Shown here in pieces: positions 47,068 to 58,703 of a stretch of 64,000 nt of DNA. The notes under the pieces are model-generated. The model made no database searches and had not been told where the DNA came from. It worked only from the letters and a program-made list of their open reading frames with translations. Positions within the stretch are counted from its first letter, which is position 1. Each line of letters begins with the position of its first letter. Position numbers and translations under genes: made by a program. The DNA is taken from the NCBI GenBank assembly GCA_031835245.1, contig JAVKOQ010000290.1, positions 1-64,000 of the forward strand, given 5' to 3'. The stretch is from Balamuthia mandrillaris (Eukaryota; Discosea; Longamoebia; Balamuthiidae).

Positions 47068-48501
47068 TTAGGAAGACTCAACAGTAGCAGCCGCTTGTTC
47101 TCGTATGATTTTTAGGGTGTCGGCATACTCGAATGTGTCCGAGGTGTTGTAATCGCTAACGTCCACCGCTGTAATGAAGGGGTGTTAAGGTTGTTCGGAT
47201 TAAGAAAAAAAAAAGAAAGCAAACATACCAACTAAGCAGCTTTCCCTAACAACTTGTTCCTTGTCATTGCAAAAGTCCTGGAGCATAGGCATTATCTCCG
47301 AGCTGGCAATGGCACCAAGGGCCTCCGCCGCTTCATGCCTGACCATGTAATGCTCGTTCATGTCCTTCAGGATGACGGTAAGGGAGGGAGCAGCGTGCTC
47401 ATGCGCCATTTGACCCAAAACATACGCTATCTCGTGGCGGAACAACGCGCTGCTGTCCCTGAAGCCTGCTGCCAACGCCTTTGTTGTTGCATTGATACAC
47501 CCACACAAAAATGAAGACACAAAATTAAAATGAACGAAGCGGATCAGCTGGAGAGAGAGAGAGAGAGAAAGAGAGAGGCAAGAGTATACCTCAACAGCCT
47601 CAGTATCACCTATGTCTCTCAAAGCGAACATGGCACGGTAGCGTTTGAACAGCGGGAGGGATTCATCCAACAGACGAGTTTTTAGCTTTTGTACATCATC
47701 AGTGCTGTAACGAGGGGCTGGATCCACTGAGCAGTATGGGCTTGGGTGGTTTGGCCTTTGTGGTTATAAAGAGTACATCAGGTTATAAGAAACAAAGGGG
47801 AAGGGAAAGGTAGGAAAAGAAGGAAACGTACGTCTTTTTGTTTTCTTTAAGTTTGTACTTGATGGTATCGATGGCCAAGGAACATGTTTCAGAAACCTCG
47901 GGTCTGGGGTCGGTAGCAAACCGTTCCAACACCTCCAATGACTTGGGGTCTCCGATAGCGCCGAGTGCTTCACCAGCCTATCTCCCCACAAGAAAAGACC
48001 AACCAAAGTTAAGAAGTAGCTCCAAAAAAAACAAGGAAAGAAAAACACAACAAAAGGCAGGAAAAAGGGGTGGAGAAGGAAAAGTACCTCGTGGCGGACC
48101 ATTGGGTCTTCTTCAGCGTCAGCCAAAACTTGGTTGAGGTAGGGTATGGCGTGAGGGTTTTGCATCTGGCCCAACACATACGCTATTTCGTGCTTCAACA
48201 GGGCGGACTTGTCTGCCATCAAAGCTGTATTTACGGACAGAGAGACAGAGACAGAGGACCCGCTTAGAATGGAGAGGAGGAACGATTATTCAAAGATGAC
48301 TGGGGCAATAATACCTTCAGCGAGCGCATCTATGGCGAGTTCGCCTCCAATGTTCCGAAGGGTAAACACAGCACGAAAGCGGGGAGCAACCGGCAAAGAG
48401 GTGTCCATCAACATCTCCTTGATCTTGGTGATTTCTTCAGGGGTGACGTTGAGGCCACCTCCCACCGTCTCAATCTCTTCCTGCTCCTCGTAGTGCGCCA
48501 T
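47068..48501 (-). CDS. DOHH: Deoxyhypusine hydroxylase
   Basis: Completes hypusine on translation factor eIF5A by hydroxylating deoxyhypusine, using a di-iron centre. The protein is a set of E-Z HEAT repeats in two halves. Each half has the family's His-Glu iron-ligand pairs: [15 protein letters not shown] and the HE at the exon end of DPMVRHE / [11 protein letters not shown] in the first half, and [15 protein letters not shown] and [14 protein letters not shown] in the second. The N-terminus ([16 protein letters not shown]) precedes [13 protein letters not shown], whose partner [13 protein letters not shown] opens the second half. The C-terminus is [14 protein letters not shown] ... AATVESS, TAA at 47068. 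Five or so introns, one with a CT tract. A CTG triplet run (48540-48556 on the plus strand) sits in the leader. Confidence 0.96.
47552..47577 (-). repeat. (CT)n on the coding strand, DOHH intron
   Basis: GA run on the plus strand, between the two halves of the hydroxylase. Confidence 0.85.
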
Positions 48502-48835
48502 TTAATTTGTCAAAGAGAGCGTTTCCTAGATTTCTACTACTGCTGCTGCTGCTGCTACTCAGCTCTGCTGATACGAATTTAAAAAAAAGGGGGTTGTTCT
48601 GACAAAGAGGCCCTCTTTTGCTGTCTCTCTCTCCGTTCCCTTCTTTTCCTTCTTCTTTCTCATTTTTCTATTTTTGTCCCTCTCCCCTGTCCTCTCTCCT
48701 GTCCCCCTAAAATCGTTCTCCCCTTTTTTCCCCGCTCTCTCACTCTCTCCAGCACTCTTTGGTTCACGCATCGCAGTTTGAGTTTCACCATCAAGCTGAT
48801 CTTTGTTTCACACAGCAGAAAGAAAGGTGGTGCTT

Positions 48836-50539
48836 TCAGGGCCGGAAGGTGGGAGTTCCCTCGAACTTGATGCCGGCAGTTCGGATGCAGACACCGGCAC
48901 AGTAGTTTCCGGCCTCCACGCACTCGGTGAGGGGCCTTCCTTGGATGTAACGAGAGAGAAAACCTCCCACGAAGCAGTCTCCTGCTCCGTTTGTGTCAAC
49001 AATCTCTTCAGTGGGCACGGGTGGTACTGCCAGCTCCAATAACTTTTTTGCCCACAAGTTTAAAAAACAAACAAGACAATGGATGATAGAAGAGGAGAGT
49101 ACCTCGCCATTATGGAATACCAAAGTCGGCTCAGCACCCTGAGTAAATACGACGGTACGAGGGCGTGCTGTGTTCACTTTCGGCATTTCAGCCAACTTAG
49201 CAGCCACGTCTTTCAGGTTCTCCTGTTAAAATATATTTCGTTAGTCAAGCCACCCGAAACTAAGCAATAAGGGGTGGATAGTAGGATTGTACGTACACCC
49301 CATCCCATTTTGCGACCCAAAGCAGCAGCTTCGTGCTCATTGCCAAACACAACATCAGCATAAGGAAGCAGCTTCTCCATCTTGCCATCCCAGAAGAAGT
49401 CAATCAAGAAAGGAGCGGACAAGTTCATCATGAAGGGCTTGTTTCTCTCAGCGGCATGGGCGCCAATGGCCAACAGCGTTTCGGGGGAGACAGTAAGGAA
49501 AAAGCCGGTCACATAGAAGTACTTAGCCTGCTCCACCAAAAAGAAGTTGTTGTCAAGATGGTCCTTCTTGTAGCAATTGGCAGCAGAGAGGTTGGCCACC
49601 AGAGACCTGTCTTTGTTGGTAACCAACACAGCACAGGTGCCGGTAGGTGTGTCGGGATCTTCCAGGTAATGTACGTCCAAGCCATCTTTCTCAGCAGCGG
49701 CCCTCAATGTCTCTCCAAACTTGTCCTTGCCGATGCAACCGATGTAACGGGAGGCACCGGGCACGCGCAACATCCATTGCACAGCTCTGACGGAGTTCTG
49801 GCCAGCACCTCCTGCTATGTACTCCACTGGATAGTTGGACACCAATTCTTGGTACCTATTTACACGTGCAAACCAAGATAAAAAGAAACAAAAGAAAAGG
49901 TGAGAAACCGAAAGCATGAGAAAGAAACGAACCGGGTGTACGTACAAGGGAAGGTGTTTTTCCTCTGCAAGAATGGCGTTACTTGGAGAGAGACCATACC
50001 TACGCACGTGCAAACAGTAGGTTAGAAACATATGGACAAGATGGCAGATGCAAAAAAAAAGCTTACTTTTCAAGAAGCTCTTTACCGACCACCGCTGAGA
50101 TGTCGAGCAATGGGTTGCAGACGCCGAGCAGCACACCTTTCATCAGGTCGTTGACAAAGTCGAGGTGAGCCCCAGACTCGAAACTGTTCTCAGCAAGCAC
50201 TTGCACCAGTTTTCTGGCAGGAACAACAGGGCTTTGTACCCGCCCCTTTATTGCGCCGCGTCAATGTAAGTGAGTGAAAGAAATTGAAGAGTGGAACTGA
50301 GAGAGTCACTAAGAGAGAAGAACTTTACCTCGTTGTGCAAACGTGTGAAATACTCTTTTTGTTCTTTATGGGTGCTTACCTCGCGAATAATGCGTTGCAT
50401 GTCAGTATCCATAACACCTGGGGCATAGCTCAATACTCGCACTTCCGGTTTCTTCGTTTTCGTTTTTCGAAAACGATAACAAAAAGAATCGCAAAGTGTT
50501 ATTAACAGCGTCTAGAGAGAGAACGAGAGGGAGAGAAAG

Positions 50540-50590
<51 letters not shown>

Positions 50591-51259
50591 TAGAATCAAA
50601 CCTCTTTAGCGAGAACCGCGTGGAACTGGTCTCTGGCGGCCTTGCCGGCACAGTAGAGGCCCCACTCTGGGAATGGCTGCAGCGCAGCAAGAGAGGACAC
50701 GTTGACCACAGTCAATTGCTTGCCAGCAAAGTGCTTAACGAAGGCAGCAGTGAGGGCCAGCGCGGAGGTCACGTTCACGTCGATGGCCTGGCGGAGCTCT
50801 CCCAACTTGGCTTGCTCGCCAAACTGTTCCACTGTGCCCAGACCCAGGCTTCCGTGGTTGTTTACGAAGCACGCTGCGTCATAGGCTCCGGCGTCTACCT
50901 ATTTTTCATCCGGTTGAAAGACACAAATCGTTGGCATAATTTTAAGTGATGACACTCAGAGAGAGGCGAGAAGGGCTTCAAACCTTAGAGAAGACAGCCT
51001 CAAGAGCGGCGGGCAGAGTCTCGGCATTGCCGAAATCAACCACAATGGTGGAAATCGCGAGGGAGTGGCCTTCCTTGCCGGCAGCAGCTTGCTCCACCTC
51101 CTGCTGGCTTTGTTTGAGGGCGGCCTCATCCCGTCCCAACAGGAACACATGCAGAGTCTTTTGGGGCACCGGCCACTGCTCCACGTACTGCTGAGCTACG
51201 GCACGGCCAAAGCCACGAGAACCGCCGCTTACGATCAACGCTGCTGCTGAGCTTTGCAT
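48836..51259 (-). CDS. Sepiapterin reductase-adenosine kinase fusion
   Basis: ATG 51259 begins a complete sepiapterin reductase (SDR family, NADPH, last step of tetrahydrobiopterin synthesis): IVSGGSRGFGRAVAQQY, FVNNHGSLG, VNVSSLAALQPF and the catalytic YCAGK, then YAPGVMDTDMQ. Intron 50246-50328 is phase 0; the following exon reads GRVQSPVVPARKLVQVL, then SGAHLDF, the normal C-terminal end of the reductase, and continues with no stop into VNDLMKGVLLGVCNPLLDIS, the start of adenosine kinase. The kinase is complete: NSVRAVQWMLR, GCIGKDKFGE, FGNEHEAAALG and DTNGAGDCFVGGFLSRYI, ending TGA 48836. The last motif is the PfkB anion-hole/base signature. One transcript would make a bifunctional protein. 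Retaining the 50246-50328 intron would stop at 50248-50250 and release reductase without its tail. A separate kinase start at Met 50143 is possible. Confidence 0.85.
50517..50585 (-). repeat. (CT)n on the coding strand, fusion-gene intron
   Basis: GA-rich run on the plus strand, between reductase exons; donor at about 50602, acceptor near 50440. Confidence 0.85.
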
Positions 51260-51448
51260 TGTTGTTTTTGTGTTGCGTTACTGTGTGTGGGAAGGGGAAG
51301 GGGATGGGGGAGGGGAGGGGGGGGGGAGGGGCTGTTTGGGTTTTTTTTTTGCTCGCGGCACACAGAAAGGAAGCAACAGGCAAGGGAGAGGCGCTGGGGA
51401 CCGTGCCCCAGGGCAGCTTGAACCCTCATCGCTAACCTTATATCCTGA

Positions 51449-51465
51449 CCCTAACCCTAACCCTC
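51449..51465. repeat. Interstitial telomere-type repeat
   Basis: CCCTAACCCTAACCCT, nearly three units of the TTAGGG-type repeat, preceded by a degenerate CCTGA unit, upstream of the fusion gene. Short enough to be chance or a repair footprint. Confidence 0.5.
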
Positions 51466-51617
51466 ATTTACATTCACCGCAAACGCAGAGAGGAGAGGAG
51501 AGTGGAGAGAGCAGAGAGGAGAGAGCAGAGAGCAGAGAGAGAGGGAGGGAGAGAGATACAGAGAAGGTGATGTTTTTTTTAAAACAAATGAAAAAAAAAA
51601 AGAGCACGATGTTTGTT

Positions 51618-52039
51618 TTATGTAACTTCGAGAAGCAGAGACTCCTCGTCTTCATCTTCGGTGGTGGTGGGAGAATTGCGTTTCGTGGAAGGAGAGCGGG
51701 CGTGGAGGGAGGAGCCTTCTGGCCAACTAGCAAGCCCAGACTCCAACTCGTCCATCGATAAATCCTCCTCCGCTTCTCTTTGAGCGGTTGCTGAGCGCTG
51801 CTCCAGTGTAGCCTTTCGGAGGGCCTGCCGTGTGATCACCGCTACCAACACCACTGATATTACAGTTGCTGCTCCTCCTGTTTGTCATTCATGGGCGGTG
51901 TAAGAAAGAGGAGCAGAAATAAGATAAAGAGGAGGTAGGCCACCTAAAGAGATAAATATAATCTGTTGGGTGGCATTGCCTTTGGAGCCATCCGTGAAGA
52001 TGTCTGCTATTTCCCGCATTAACGACCCTTTGACGTTTT

Positions 52040-52075
<36 letters not shown>

Positions 52076-52581
52076 AAGATCAGAGAATAGCAAAAAGTTA
52101 AGAAGAAACAACGAAAAGCAAGGGCACTGATGATACCTAGGTAAGAATAGGCCACCGTAAAGGGAAACAGACCAGCGGAGGAGGCCAACCAATACTTAAG
52201 GAAGGTAACCTCCGTCAACGCGAAAAAGTAGTTACTAGGGAGAAAAGCACAGAAGAGAGAGAGCAACAGTTATGACCGAATGAAGAGAAAAAGAAAGAAA
52301 GGAATAAAAGACAAGCTAATGTAACGCGAAGCACAAAAAAAAAAAGTGAAAAAGCAGGAGGGACTCTGTGTAACGAACCACAAACCAAAAGGAAACACTG
52401 GAGAGAGGCTGTATAGCATGTAACGCAAGGAAACATGAGTATGTGAGTATGGCGAGGAACAAAAAATAAAAAGGGTTTAAAGAAGCTTACCGAATGAGAA
52501 AAATGATGTACATGCCCTGCTTACTCAACGCAGAGTCTACCGCTTTGAACTTTGGTCGTTGGGCTGTTGTTTCAATAGGAG

Positions 52582-52629
<48 letters not shown>

Positions 52630-53064
52630 AGCACATAAAGCAGATGGAGCAAAAAAGTCAAGGGAAGAAACAAACAAAGAAGAAAGGAGGGAAACAGAAA
52701 AGGTACCAATTTGCTTGGCGGCCCAATCACGGCACAAGTACCGCGCGATCAAGAAGGAAATCACGACGGAGAGGTCGGTGCTGGTCAAGCTGACCGCGCT
52801 TCCGATCCAGGGCCCAAACAGAAACCCGCAAGCCAAGTTCAGGGGCGTGCCAGGCAGCATCAACACCAGCACTACAGTCTGCACGAGCCCCAGGAGGAGG
52901 GCGCTCCACACCTTAGGGATGCTCCGCAGCCAGTTCAAGAACGTCAGCAGGATGCTTTCCAACGGAGAGCCTGGCACGAAGAGCAGGACCACCGCTGCAA
53001 TCACCATGCTCAGCAGCAGGGCCAGGGAGAGCACCTTAAACACTGTCAAAACTTTCAGCTTCAT
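51618..53064 (-). CDS. VTT-domain (TVP38/TMEM64-like) membrane protein
   Basis: ATG 53064; a first helix (VFKVLSLALLLSMVIAAVVL), then VWSALLLGLVQTVVLVLMLP and the family core GTPLNLACGFLFGPWIGSAV, re-entrant in related structures, followed by ISFLIARYLCRDWAAKQIG. After a CT-rich intron come further segments NYFFALTEVTFLKYWLASSA and GLFPFTVAYSYLG, a last helix (GAATVISVVLVAVITRQ) and an acidic cytosolic tail ending in TAA at 51618. This is the SNARE-associated/DedA superfamily. Its members TMEM41B and VMP1 are lipid scramblases of the ER; TVP38 is Golgi-associated in yeast. Which branch this belongs to is not certain, and TMEM64/TVP38 is the best guess. About 280 residues. Confidence 0.85.
52044..52071 (-). 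repeat. (CT)n on the coding strand, VTT gene intron
   Basis: Pure GA run on the plus strand. Confidence 0.85.
52583..52626 (-). repeat. (CT)n on the coding strand, second VTT gene intron
   Basis: About 20 GA units on the plus strand. Confidence 0.85.
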
Positions 53065-53515
53065 CTTTCTTTCTCCTCTCCCCCTAAGCCGTCTCTCCTC
53101 CTCCCTTTCCTTTTGGTGAAAGGTGGTATGACCTTCCTCCTTGAACCTGCTTCCTTCCTTCCTCCTCCTCTTCCCCCTTGCTTGTTTGTTTCTACAAAAG
53201 AAAGGACGGAGGGGGAGTGGGTAAGTTGCTGTCTATCTTCGTTACGAGAGCTGAGAGCAAGGGTGAGACCCCCCGTTTCTTTGCTTTGCTTCCTCTTTTT
53301 CTCCTTTTTCCTTTTTTCTGCGCAAAGGGGCACCTTTTCCTCCTCCGAATTCTTACCCACCCCTCCCTTCTCCCTCTCCTTTCTCCTCTCCCCCCTTTCA
53401 CTCAAACTATGGATAGTAGTCCTCAATAAAGGTAGGCGATAAATTCCTTCCCTCCTTTGGGTCAATATCGGCGCAAAGGTTTTTTTTTTGGTTTTTGGCT
53501 GACAAACTCACTCGC

Positions 53516-53941
53516 TCAGTAGAGCATGTTGGCAAAGGCAGGGCTGCGGTGGGGTTGCACCACTAAGCGCAGGCGGCGGGCCAGCTGCTTGCTCTTTGGG
53601 AGGCTGCCTAACTTTTCTTTGAGGTGGGCCACGATCGGTGCGTACCTTGCGTGCTTTCGCTGCATTACGTGAAGATATGCCTTGTAGCCCAGCCTTTATG
53701 GCCGTTGAGGAGAGAAGAGCAGAGGGTTGGTGAGGCTGTGTCATGCAGGGACGAGTGGGCGGATGAAGAAACAACAAACCAGTAAACCTCATGGCGGGTG
53801 ATAGGGCAAGAGCAGGCCATCCGCTGCGCCACAGGACTTGTGCACCGCAGTTTTATCAAAACGTTCATGTACTCCAATACATCTCCAATCACTCCTGTTT
53901 ACCGTCACAAGGGTGTTTGGTGGTTGCTCATTTGGAAAGGC

Positions 53942-53972
<31 letters not shown>

Positions 53973-56900
53973 GAAAATTACCATTGAAGAAAGAGGCGTT
54001 TCGTTCATCCACAGCGAATGGAAGACAACAGATGTGGCAATGGTACTTAATTGCAGAGAACAAAAACGCTTGGTACACATTTAGCCGTACAGTAAACACG
54101 CTGTTCACGTTTCCGTCCAAAAGCAACGGGTGGCATTTAGGACGGATAGAAAGCAACATTTGCTGCCTAAACGCTTCTCCGGTGTACTTGACAGTGAGCG
54201 TGTTCTCGATCTCTACAGCATTAGTATGGTTGTCGTAAGTACGCAAATCCCGCACCATCAAGGAAAACTAGAGGGGGGAAGCAATACCGCAGCCATAGTA
54301 TCTGGAGTAATCAGCCATGATTTCCAAAGTAACTGTGTTGATAAGTAAGCCACACCAAGGCAAGAACGGCGCAGTTCCGGTCTTATCGTCTGTTGGTTGG
54401 CGCCAACAACAAAAAGCAAACATAAGGAGAGGTCAGGGGATCAGCTTCAAATCAATAAATCTGACCAGACAGGTGATGGAATAGGGACCTGGAAGGAAGC
54501 AGCATTGCTTTGGAAGAAGGTCTGTGGCAAAGTTTACACGAGTCTTGTGGGTGTTAATCATGCAACCATAGGCTGGATATCCCTCCTGCATGTCTGCCAC
54601 GAAACGTTCTGCCTTTTCTTTACAAGTCGTAATGTATAGAAAATCGTCTATGAGGCGCACCAACACTCCTTTGGCAGGATCGCGCTTGTTCTCCAGAGGA
54701 TCGTTACCAGTTTCCAGCGAATAATCCTCTTTAGGTAGATGTTCCAAACAATTGTTTTCCATGTAACCGTATAACAAAGAACAAAGCAGGGAAGATAAGA
54801 CAGAGCCTTGAGGTATTCCCTTCCGCTGGCGATAGAAGCGTCCATCCAAGCATACTATATTGCTAAATATGTGCTCTTTCAATAGCTTTTTGATTTCTGA
54901 TTTATCTACTAGCGCGTATACTACCTAACATTGCCAAACTACATAGTGAGCAAAGAGAGAGGGAGAGAAAGAATATAAAGAACAGAAGGAGGACGGCGAA
55001 AGGGAGAGAGAAAACGAACTTCATCAGTTAGCACAGCGTTTTTCAAAGTAGCAGCACGCTGTGTGGCAAATTGCAGGAACTGTGGAAATTGGGCAGGATG
55101 AGAGATAGCTCGTTCGTAGGTGCTATGGATGCGTTGCTGAGCAGCTATCGGCACGTGCGTAGCATATCGTTGCACAAGATACTGGTCCCGTCGTTGTCCG
55201 TTCAACAGCTGCATAACAGCAGACCACAGTTTGTGGTGATTTACGTTATCGAATGACTGCTTAACATCCACGCTGACCATGTACAATGCAGGAAGCGGCC
55301 GAGTGGAAGGGGTAGACTCCATTCCACCTCCCGATTGAGCGTAGCTCCGTCTAACTGATTGCAAAAAGCCGGCAATGCGAACGTAGGCTTCATTGTAACT
55401 GAACACAGAACCACCAAAGCTCTGGGGCAGTTCATCTTTGGCACTGTTGAGGACGTGGAAGGTTGTGGAGAGAATGGTGTTGATGGAGTGAGCAGGCGGT
55501 GATATGCTTTTGCCAAAGCCACAAGCGGAAGGAGAGAAGGATGGCTTCCATGCCAGATTCATGATGGGCCGAATGCCTTGTTGCTTTGCGAGGAATCTTA
55601 GGAAAGAGTAACCAAAGGGGCGACGAGACAAAAGACGTTGAGTTTCCTTCTATTTTCGTGTATGTAAAGAAGAAATCGAAAAATAATAAGGTTTGCAGGT
55701 TACTCCGAGTTTTAAAAAAACAGCGATAATAAAAGCAGATGTACAAAAATACTTACGTCTGATATTTCTTCAAATATCCTTCGTGATAACAGCTCCTGCA
55801 TGGCCAACGTTGAGACGCGCGCCCATATGGGTTTTCGATAGTAGTAAATTCGTTTGCCAGTGGTTGCCTTCTCTGTTACGTAAAAGTTGTTACGAAGTAA
55901 TGGTACAATAAGTCCTTCAAAGACCCACCTCAGCCAACGCTTCATCAACTTATGCCTCTTTATTGCATCGTTTGGAGGAAGGTGGCCTTTATGCTTGTCT
56001 TTGTTGGCTTTGTTCTTCTTTCTTGAGCTACAATCTAACCACTTACAGTCGTTAAGCTGCATGAGAGAGACAAAGAGAGTTATACGAAAGTACGTCCTTA
56101 CTCGATGGTTTGGCAAAGTTGGTTACCTTCATTCCTTGCATAATTTGTTCTATAGTGAGTGATTCGAATCTTCGAGACTTCACAAAGCGATAGATATCTG
56201 TAAATAAGAAATCAACGGTCATTCGCCTTAACTTCATCCAGTAAAGGCCCTAGAGAAGAGAGAAAGAATAGAGTGCCAGAAAACATACTCTGATGAAAAA
56301 TCGATAGGTTATGCTGAGAGCCCCACATCTCAAAAGGTATGAGATAGGAGCACACCGCTTTTACAAAAGCAGTGACGTACTTGCAGGCAGAATGATACTG
56401 AAACAGATCGTTATAGTTTGTAACTCTGTTTAAAGCCCTTTTTCGTTCTTTGATGGAAACAGGAGTAGAGGGGTCAGCATCCATGGCGCCTTCTCTCTCT
56501 GGCTGTCTCTGTGTGCTGGGATCGGCATCAAGACAGACCAAGGCAATTGCCTTAGCGCTGCGTGATGAAGATGGGATTAACGATGCGGGTGATTCAGTTG
56601 GAAGGAGATGGCGAGGCAGTGGTAAAGGACAGTGTCTGTTTAATGCGCGGTGGTACGAATTTTGAACCTTGTTGTGTCGTTGAATCATTCGTTTGAGCAG
56701 TGGGGTCACCGCTACCAAGCGAGCAGGAACTCGCTGTTGATGCTTTTTGCTGCCAGAATGTTGTGCCTTGGCAACGTTAACTTTAACGCCACCGGAAGAG
56801 CTGGCTAGGCTGCTTCTTGCTTCCTCTGGAGATTTGGCAGAATTCTTCTCTTGAAGAAATATGTTTGTTAATAGGATATGAACTCCTTTGTTCGATGCTT

Positions 56901-57535
56901 TTACATTGTTTAAAACGTCTGTCAATCAAAGAAAAGGACACAAAAAAAGTCATTAACAACCTCCATTCTAAAAAAAGCGAGAGAGAAGAGAGAAGAGAGA
57001 GAAGTGAGAGAGAGAGAGAGAGAGAAGAAGGAAAAGCCGTTACATACGTAGTTTGGGTAATCCTCTGCCTTTGAACGGATTCGAATAAAAGATGCGGGAG
57101 CGCTCCAGCCTGGCAGCCGTTGTGGAGGAAGGATCTTTGGGACGTTCTACTCTCCATTCAGTGGGATGGTTTTCCTCTTTCGCTTTCGTGTTCGTTCTGG
57201 CGGGGCTTGTTGCAGCTGTAGAGGCTGATTGATGCTTGGAAGGAGGACGTTTCAACTTTCGTCCAGAACGCAGTAGAAGAGAAGAGAGAGGTGGTCCTGT
57301 CAGCTGCATATAACAGCTGTTGGGCAGCGGCAGGAAGAGGCACGTGTGCAAAAGAAGGTGGAGCATACAGGCATCGCCTATGCGAGAGAGCAGCAGGTCC
57401 CACTCGGATCCCTTCAGCACATTCACAAGCGTGTTAGGAAAATAACACTCCACGCCATAGAGGCTCTGCATCCCATGTCCTTGTCCAGGTCGTTGCTGAT
57501 AACCGTTATCACCTCGTGACAAAACGAAAACAAAA

Positions 57536-57574
<39 letters not shown>

Positions 57575-58575
57575 AATAACCTTGCGATAGCCTTTGGCAA
57601 GGAGGTGGTTGGGAGGAGCACCAGAGCGTCCAAGAAACAACGTCTCTAGGACCTGGTTTAGCAACTGTGCCTGCGTGAATCTCTGGTTCGTGTCAGTGAC
57701 TATGGCAGCAGCGGGGGGAGCCTCTGCCAGCGTGCCCACAAGGCACCCTGTCAGCAATGCCCTATAGGCAGGTGGGTCATCCGCCCTTAACAAGGCCCAT
57801 TTCTTATGCTTTCTGTTGCTGCTGAAAGCGCTCGTATTGACAGTGGCAGCAGTGGCACTGGTGGAGGAAGACGTGAACGAGGGAGCTTTCATGGCGTGCA
57901 GCAAATAGCGATGCAGGGTTTGAAGGTTGTTGTGGGGTTTGCCGTCGGTGGCAGCCTCGTCCTCTGCTACAGAGAACACCTGCTGCAAAACCTGCACGTT
58001 CACTTCACCATTGGGAAAAAAAAGGGGACGTTGAGCATGAGGTCGGGTCCGCGGAGACATGAATGCAATGGCTCACCTTTCTTGGGGCGGGCTTTGCGCT
58101 TGCGCTTGCGCTTGATCTTTGTGCTGTTGTTGTTCTTGTTGTTGTTGTCGGTCGTTACGCTTTGCAAAGGGAGAGCACTTGTGGAGGCGGTCTTTGGGCG
58201 CTTGCGTTTGGTGCGAGGAGGGGGTGAGGTGCCGGCAGTGGCCCCTTCCTGCAGGTGCTCTTCCAGCTTCCTCTTCTTGCCTTTGCTGCCTCCTTTACCG
58301 CCCTCTCCTTCCGCATGTTGTGGTTGTGGCGGTGGTTGTGGCGGTGTCGTTGTGGCAGCAGAAGGCGGCGGCGGCGGCGGCGGTATCGTTTGGGGAAGAA
58401 CCCTCCGTCGCTTCCGCTTGGCCCCAGCGCGTGGAGACCTCTCCTCCGCCCGCTGTTGTCCCTCTTCAGTCCGTCCACCTTCACCGCTGGCGCTGCTGCC
58501 CTCTTTGCCGTCATAAGGGGACGGCGTCTTGCGTTTGCACCTGCTGCTGCTGCTGCTGCTGCACCTGCTGCTCAT
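53516..58575 (-). CDS. TERT: Telomerase reverse transcriptase
   Basis: Adds telomere repeats using the telomerase RNA. ATG 58575 opens a Lys/Arg/Pro/His-rich disordered head (exon 1 to 58077). The TEN-like region follows (GQGHGMQSLYGVECYFPNTL, then RIGDACMLHLLLHTCLF, CYMQLTGPPL), then IFYSNPFKGRGLPKLHVLN, across a phase-1 intron, the entry to the RNA-binding domain. CP/QFP region: YVTAFVKAVCSYLIPFEMWG; T motif: NNFYVTEKATTGKRIYYYRK. The RT domain has motif 2 GIRPIMNLAWKP, motif A VSVDVKQSFDNV, B' RKGIPQGSVLSSLLCSLLYG, C VRLIDDFLYITT (all three catalytic Asp present) and E PWCGLLINTVTLEIMADYSR. The C-terminal extension ends VVQPHRSPAFANMLY, TGA at 53516. About a dozen introns, several with CT tracts; one near 54290-54210 has a textbook TACTAAT branch site. 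It is a host gene, not a retroelement: the T and CP motifs are TERT-specific. Confidence 0.96.
53941..53971 (-). repeat. (CT)n on the coding strand, TERT intron
   Basis: GA run on the plus strand in the intron before the last TERT exons. Confidence 0.85.
57539..57573 (-). repeat. (CT)n on the coding strand, TERT intron 2
   Basis: GA run on the plus strand close to the donor at 57580. Another, less pure, is at 56980-57025 in the following intron. Confidence 0.85.
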
Positions 58576-58703
58576 CTCTTTCGTTCTTCTCTCGGCAGCA
58601 GCAGCAGCAGCAACAACAACAAGGAAAGCGTTTTTAAAATTTTACTGGAATTTTTGGACCAAAGCAACAAGGAAAGAAGAGGAGGAGGAGAAGGAGAGGG
58701 AGC
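58576..58703. promoter_or_regulatory. Short shared upstream region of TERT and UBE2T-like genes
   Basis: Only 128 bases separate the two divergent ATGs. It contains CAG/CAA triplets (58593-58622) and GA-rich sequence. Bidirectional transcription is inferred from spacing. Confidence 0.5.

Noticed and set aside
51449-51465. A chromosome end or telomere array
   Set aside because: There are fewer than three repeat units, with genes continuing on both sides.
51270-51761. Plus-strand Gly/Arg/Glu-rich frame
   Set aside because: It arises from GA- and GGGGA-rich intergenic sequence and the reverse of the VTT gene's last exon.
53516-58575. A retrotransposon origin for the reverse transcriptase here
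   Set aside because: TERT-specific T and CP motifs, the TEN-like region, many spliceosomal introns and the TERT C-terminal ending show it is the host telomerase gene.
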